A stretch of 64,000 nucleotides of DNA from Xylogone sp. PMI_703 (taxonomy: Eukaryota > Ascomycota > Leotiomycetes), in assembly GCA_021399445.1 (NCBI GenBank), contig JAJTUQ010000004.1, forward strand, positions 682,001 to 746,000, written 5' to 3'. The position numbers and the translations under genes are program-made. Shown piece after piece: positions 59,209 to 64,000 of the stretch. Numbering within the stretch: the stretch's first letter is position 1; each line of letters begins with the position of its first letter. The notes under the pieces were generated by a model, which made no database searches, had not been told where the DNA came from, and saw only the letters and a program-made list of their open reading frames with translations.

Positions 59209-59689
59209 TTATCATAAGGTCTTATATAACGCCTCGATAGTTGCTAATACATATTAACAATTATGCCTAAATATAGAACTTGAGAGATTTATCCTCATTT
59301 TTGGCCATCATTCAGTAACCGGGTTTTGATCTCATACCTGCTTCTAGACTCTTGGCTATAGCTACGCATATATTACCATTAGTGTTGACCCACCTCTTCA
59401 GTGTAGTTTTCATACGCCCGCCGTGGGCCTTGTGAAGGCGTACATGAAAGGTGGATGTGAATCCATCACTTGACCGGCTTCTATTCACCAAGAAAGAAGC
59501 CTGTAGTTGTTTGAAAAGTCCAAGACAACACAAGCAGAAGGAGTAGAGTACGGAATGGAATCAGTCAAATCACAGAGTTAAGAAGGTAATATCTGGGAGG
59601 AGGAATGGTGCTAAATGTCAAGCAACAGTCGAGGTACAACAATTTATTGAAGTAGATACAAAGCACGAATAAAAAAGCCTGACCTCCAT
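59209..59689. other. Convergent intergenic region
   Basis: No gene is seen; it holds the 3' ends of the b561 gene and the MFS gene. Confidence 0.5.
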
Positions 59690-61761
59690 TTACTCTTCGA
59701 CAAGATTGTTTTTCTCACTGTGTGATACATTAGCATATTTCACGGCTAAGGGCTAATTAAACTTACGGAAGAACTAGGTCTGGCATGAACCATACTAGAA
59801 CAAAACTAGGAATAGAGCTTCCGAGTGCCGTATAAGTCATAAAACGTAAGACATTGGTATACTATCAATCATGAGCCCTGCAATATCTGGTAGAGGCAGT
59901 TAGGACCTTACCGCATAGTTAATCGCGATTCGATCTGGCGTCCCCCAATCTGGAAGAACACCCGTGATAGAATTATACACCTGGTTGACTAATTCTTGCG
60001 AGACGCCGCCTCCAAGTTGGGATGTCAACTGGTCCTTGAAAGTATTCGTATAGATACCACCAGCAATAGACGCTCCGATACTGCTTCCTAAGAATGAGCA
60101 GCAAATGACTAGTGCTGTCATTTGAGACAGCTGTGCGTGTGGCACCACAACCTGAGCAGAGACCAATACCGCAGTTTGAATAATACCACTTCCAATGCCC
60201 TGAATAAGTTGCACAATAAAGAGCTCAGCCATGGAATTGTTTGCGCCTCGAAGTCTAATCATGACTCCATAGCCAATGAGCCGGATCACAACCGCGCCCA
60301 TGAGTAACCACTTGAATCGTCTTGTTTTAAGCATGATGTAACCGGCTATAATTCCAAAGAGACATTGGGTAACGCCATTTGTATATTGGTAAAAGGTGGC
60401 ATTTCTGGTGGAGAAATTGTGTGCCACAGTCACCCATGCGTAAATATACGTATGCGTGCACGAGAAACTCAGCGAGTCAGTGGCAATGAGCAGGCAGGAT
60501 GTAACGATTGTTGCGTTCTTAAAATAGTGGATTGGAACCAAAGGATATTTAGCAACATATTTCTCGTAAAATGGGAGAGCGATAAGCAGGACAGCTCCGA
60601 CTGCGATCAGCGCATCCAGATATGGCGTTCTCCATCGAGAAGTAGTAGTTGATGCCAGCGTCAGAGGCAGGAGCAGCATGGCGAAGCCCGCACAGAAAAG
60701 AATGCTTCCACCAAGATCAATCTGAGAGCAGAACTCATATATGGTTATCTTCTGACGCACAACAATTCCTGCTTTCTTAGCTTTGCTTTGAAAGTAAAGC
60801 AGCGTTGTGATGATGAAGCTAGAACAGAATGGCATGAGAATAGCCATCATACCAATTCCCCACTGCCAGCCTATTCCGTGGACAACGCTATCTACAATGA
60901 AAGCTGCAATCCAAGGCATGATCAGGAACGGAAAGAATGAGATACCGATGGCCAGACCTCTCCATCTTGCTGAAGATATATCCGAAATGATAATATCATT
61001 CATGATATTTGTACCTGATTGACCAATACAGTAAAAGACGTAGCCAGCGGCATAGGCATTGATACTTTTTGCGGAGGCGCAAAGGATATATGATAGGATA
61101 TAGCACGATATCGTAAGGAGGTACGTTTCACCACGTCCAATAATATTGGATAGCTTTGCAATCGGTGGTTTGACTACGGCAAAGATAATCTATAATTGCA
61201 ATAAAGCGACATTAGTATCCATCAGCAGGCAGGCATTGTCGATCTATTACAATATGAGGGCCATTCATAGATAAAATTCTCATTTGACACTTCACAAAGG
61301 TGGCACAGCAGAAGGAACATGAATCTAAAGAGGAGCTTACCACGCCTGCTGTTCCTAAAGCCGCAACTAGAGAAATCTCATCAAAGGATGATGTCGCGTA
61401 TGTCTGATACACATACACCGTGGAATTATCTAGCTCACTAAAACATTTGCATTGTCAAAAATTGTCTCTGGATACAGCAAGTCTGTACTTACTACATGGT
61501 CATCATCATTGCCAAACCTAGAATGATAAGATATCTCCCGTACTTTCCCCATACTGCTTGCACGGCTTCCACTCGAGCAACACCAGATTCAAGATCCGGA
61601 CGGTAAGCCGGCTTTTGTGTAATGTCGGCGTCATCTACATTCACCATCTCGATGTCCTTCTCTAGTGCGGGTACTTCCCTTGCTACTGGTACAACCTCCA
61701 CCACATCGCCTTGTTCAGGCAAAGGGCGGAGCTTGGTAGTGATTGCACTAATGAGGCCCAT
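59690..61761 (-). CDS. MFS transporter, siderophore-transporter type
   Basis: ATG 61761. Exons join in frame, and the 3' end needs two further introns after 59921 to reach VLPEKNNLVEE and the stop at 59690. The tail before it, RFMTYTALGSSIPSFVLVWFMPD, matches the fourteen-helix siderophore transporters (Arn/Mir/Sit group). Other signatures are YLIILGLAMMM...YVYQTYATSSF, ISDISSARWRGLAIGI, LALPFYEKYVAKYPLVP-like and an SIGASIAGGIYTNTF segment. Members import ferric siderophores; several secondary-metabolite clusters use relatives as exporters. Its place at the right side of the peptide cluster suggests export of the peptide or a metal link. Intact by eye. Confidence 0.88.
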
Positions 61762-62361
61762 ATTTTATAATTCAGCCCAAATAAACTATTAGAGACCGAG
61801 GCTCATGATCGACAGCACCCGATATTATGTACTCTCTAGGATTTATTTATGTCAAGGCACTTTTATTGGCCATGGGAATGACCCATTTTATAAGAACTGT
61901 CAAAGTGGTGTTCAGTTTCTGGAAACGTTCCTGAACAGGAAGGTCGTGTAGAGATAGCCAAGATAGCAAATAGCAAGCCTCTTTGAAGGAAAGATGGGGG
62001 TGGAGTGGTCGAAAATGGGGTCAAATAATAGTATTGATGGGATATACATTCAAGCCCATTCGCTAGTCATTTCACGCCGTCAATACGCATACGTCTTGGC
62101 CTGCAATTCTAATAGGCTCCCATAGTAATTTCCATCAATTAGGTACTTGCTGATAAGCCTAGTCCAAGCAATATTGAGCTTTGGCGCTGAGGAAGTATAC
62201 GAAACAAAAGAGTAGTAATAAGTTAAGCAAGATATGGAGGCCGCAATAGGCGCAGATGCCGACGGTTACCAGTGAACAAACTGTCCCTAAAGCCCATGAG
62301 GCGGCGCATAAGCACTAAAGCGATAAGACAGATGGGGATACGATTTACGCCCCTTGTGTTA
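61762..62361. other. Intergenic region
   Basis: About 600 bp with no gene. It is the promoter side of the MFS transporter and the 3' side of the regulator-like gene. Confidence 0.5.
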
Positions 62362-63865
62362 TCAATCGTGCAAAGATACAGCATCAAAGGCAATCTCCCC
62401 GGGCTTATCATGTATCATACCAATCCACATAATTGAATCCAAGTGACACCGAGCCTCACACCACCGACTCGCCTCGTTCGTCTCAATACTCAATCGCAGC
62501 CAAGGCTCCACCCAAACGTCGTCCGATTCTTTAAATACCGAGATAGAGCCGACTATCAAAAGCCAAAGAAGGAGCGGAGGTGATATGTCATCCAGAGATC
62601 TATGATGAAGAAGGCAGTCCTTATAGGTTGCATAAAAATGGTCATATGTCGGTCTAACATCTTGCCACTGCAAGAAAATATTCGAAGCGAAGGCCAGTAG
62701 CCCCAGGCGGATCACTTCATCAAGAGAGCTTATCTCAAATCTCATGTAGAGTAAGCGGTACGTGATGGAAGCCATGGTGTTCAACAGAATCTCCTCGGGC
62801 AGCTTGTACCCATTTTCCGCGGCGATGTTAACGAGCGAGCAAAACCCCTTCGCAGCCGCCCAAACTTCGACCAACTCCTCACATATATTGTTAAGAGATT
62901 CATTAGGAGGATGTTGCGGGATGATTAGGTCTGGATATGGTATGAAAGGTTCCAGAAAAGGGTTGTTGAAGAAAAATGGATTCTCCCCATTGGTGAGCAC
63001 CATTCGTATATCGCATCTATGGTAATTATCAGTACAGCTTTGTCATTCTATGGAGAAGTAGGAGGAAGCAGATTACAAAACACATACCTCAGTAGCTCGA
63101 TTAAGAGCTTTATATTCTCCTTGAAGGTAGTTATCCCCCCTCGTATGTTGATGATCTTGCGGAGGCCGATCATATGATTCTTAGCGGCTTCATGTTCCCC
63201 AATGACATGTGCATACATAGCCAGAGTTAGGATTACATTTATTGTTGAATTTGATATCTTTGCCTCCTCATCGTCCAGCTGCAGCCGCTCTCGCAGCAGC
63301 TGGAGGGCTTTTATAAAGTGGAAAAATGCAGCTTGAGTGCTAGCAAGACTTTTGCGGCCTAGCGCCCAGTTAAAGAAGGATTGTGTCCCAAATGCCATAG
63401 CGTGGAGGTAAGCTGCATCAGATTCCATGGATTCAATCAATACCTGTTGTTTCCTTTCAAAAATGATGCATGTCTCGAGGGGAAATAGGGCTCTTTTGGC
63501 AATAGAAGAAACTAAAAATATGTTAGATCGTCATGGATATGTATAATTATGAGATTGTCAGCAAAGATCCACCTACACTTTATAATCCCCGCCACTAGTG
63601 ATGGATCTATATCATCCGCAAATCTTGTCAGGGACAAGTCTGTACCAACCATTCGGGGAATTGAAGAATAATCCACTCCTTCCGGTAGATCCGCGGTGGC
63701 AGACGCATCTTCATTAGGCTGAGTTGGAGTCTTTGTGCGAGCTCCCCGTTTGCGCTTGACCTGAAGTGTCTTCCCAAGATTCTTCCCCAACATCACGTGG
63801 CTCCTAATAAGCTTTCTCGTCTCGACATTAACCTGCTCAGAGCCATTCTGTATAATGAATGGCAT
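62362..63865 (-). CDS. Fungal transcription-factor-domain protein without zinc cluster
   Basis: Three exons from ATG 63865 join in frame (about 63586/63524 and 63086/63034 are the splice points). The N-terminus has a RKLIRSHVMLGKNLGK motif and a basic KRKRGARTK patch. The next exon begins FSSIAKRALFPLETC. A helical region typical of the fungal transcription factor domain group formerly DUF3468 (PF11951) fills the rest (AFGTQSFFNWALGR, HMIGLRKIINIRGG, FLQWQDV). No Zn2Cys6 motif is present, as is common for this group. It may regulate the neighbouring peptide cluster; this rests on location only. Ends VSLHD with a TGA stop. Confidence 0.82.
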
Positions 63866-64000
63866 GCTTCCTATTGGTTGAGATAACTAACATCAGCATC
63901 TATTTCGAAATTGGAACTATGCATAATTAGGATCCTTACTCGGTGCCTCATTCGACGACATTTTCAACAGATGAACGGCAGTGGTAATTGTGCCTCAGAA
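63866..64000. other. Right edge, regulator promoter side
   Basis: Only 135 bp; no gene can be supported. On the minus strand a short open stretch at the very edge could belong to a gene outside the window. Confidence 0.3.

Noticed and set aside
1..64000. CRISPR arrays, prophage or bacterial operon features
   Set aside because: Spliced genes and fungal protein families throughout; the only regular repeat is the coding array at 48.5-49.2 kb.

Overview
The window looks like nuclear DNA of a filamentous ascomycete (Pezizomycotina, probably Eurotiomycetes such as Aspergillus or Penicillium). The reasons are GT-AG introns of about 45-70 bp, Zn2Cys6 regulators, a purine-nucleoside-phosphorylase/NACHT/WD40 NLR, a sedolisin, a fungal opsin and several UstYa-family (DUF3328) proteins. 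There are no bacterial-style operons. Genes are separated by long A/T-rich gaps, and at least two genes are decayed, as expected of an accessory or subtelomere-like region. Exon joins were worked out by eye from splice signals and frame continuity.

Layout. 1.1-2.2 kb: an isolated UstYa-family gene. 2.2-5.7 kb: an empty A/T-rich stretch. 5.7-9.2 kb: a cysteine-rich membrane protein, two doubtful small ORFs and a GPI-anchored protein. 10.2-11.9 kb: a broken M20 carboxypeptidase (Cps1-like). 13.2-23.4 kb: a compact metabolic group of MFS transporter, cytochrome P450, Zn2Cys6 regulator, amidohydrolase and cytochrome b5-domain protein. 24.3-29.0 kb: a decaying NLR with diverged direct repeats on both sides. 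31.4-43.8 kb: Zn2Cys6 regulator, amino-acid permease, sedolisin, DUF3431 protein and a retinal-binding opsin. 45.7-47.3 kb: a diverged copy of the spliceosomal protein Dib1/DIM1 and a lysine-rich hypothetical protein.

The most interesting part is 48.5-64 kb. A spliced gene on the minus strand (48561-49393) encodes a 258-residue secreted precursor: a signal peptide, one KR site, then 25 copies of the pentapeptide QKVDN (one copy QKVNN) joined by R plus a dipeptide that is almost always EA, SA or SP. To its right lie three genes with paired HxxHC motifs (UstYa type), a DOMON-cytochrome b561 membrane protein, an MFS transporter of the siderophore-transporter type and a regulator with a fungal transcription-factor domain. 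This is the layout of a fungal RiPP (dikaritin-like) cluster. However, the repeated core has no aromatic residue, and no tyrosinase, P450 or methyltransferase is seen beside it.

Proposed joint action (inference): the precursor enters the secretory pathway and is cut after Arg. An X-Ala/X-Pro dipeptidyl aminopeptidase trims EA/SA/SP, and a carboxypeptidase may remove Arg. The membrane-anchored UstYa-type proteins, perhaps with the b561 protein, oxidise the released Gln-Lys-Val-Asp-Asn unit, and the MFS protein exports it. The adjacent divergent Dib1 copy might be a self-resistance target copy or simply a decaying duplicate.
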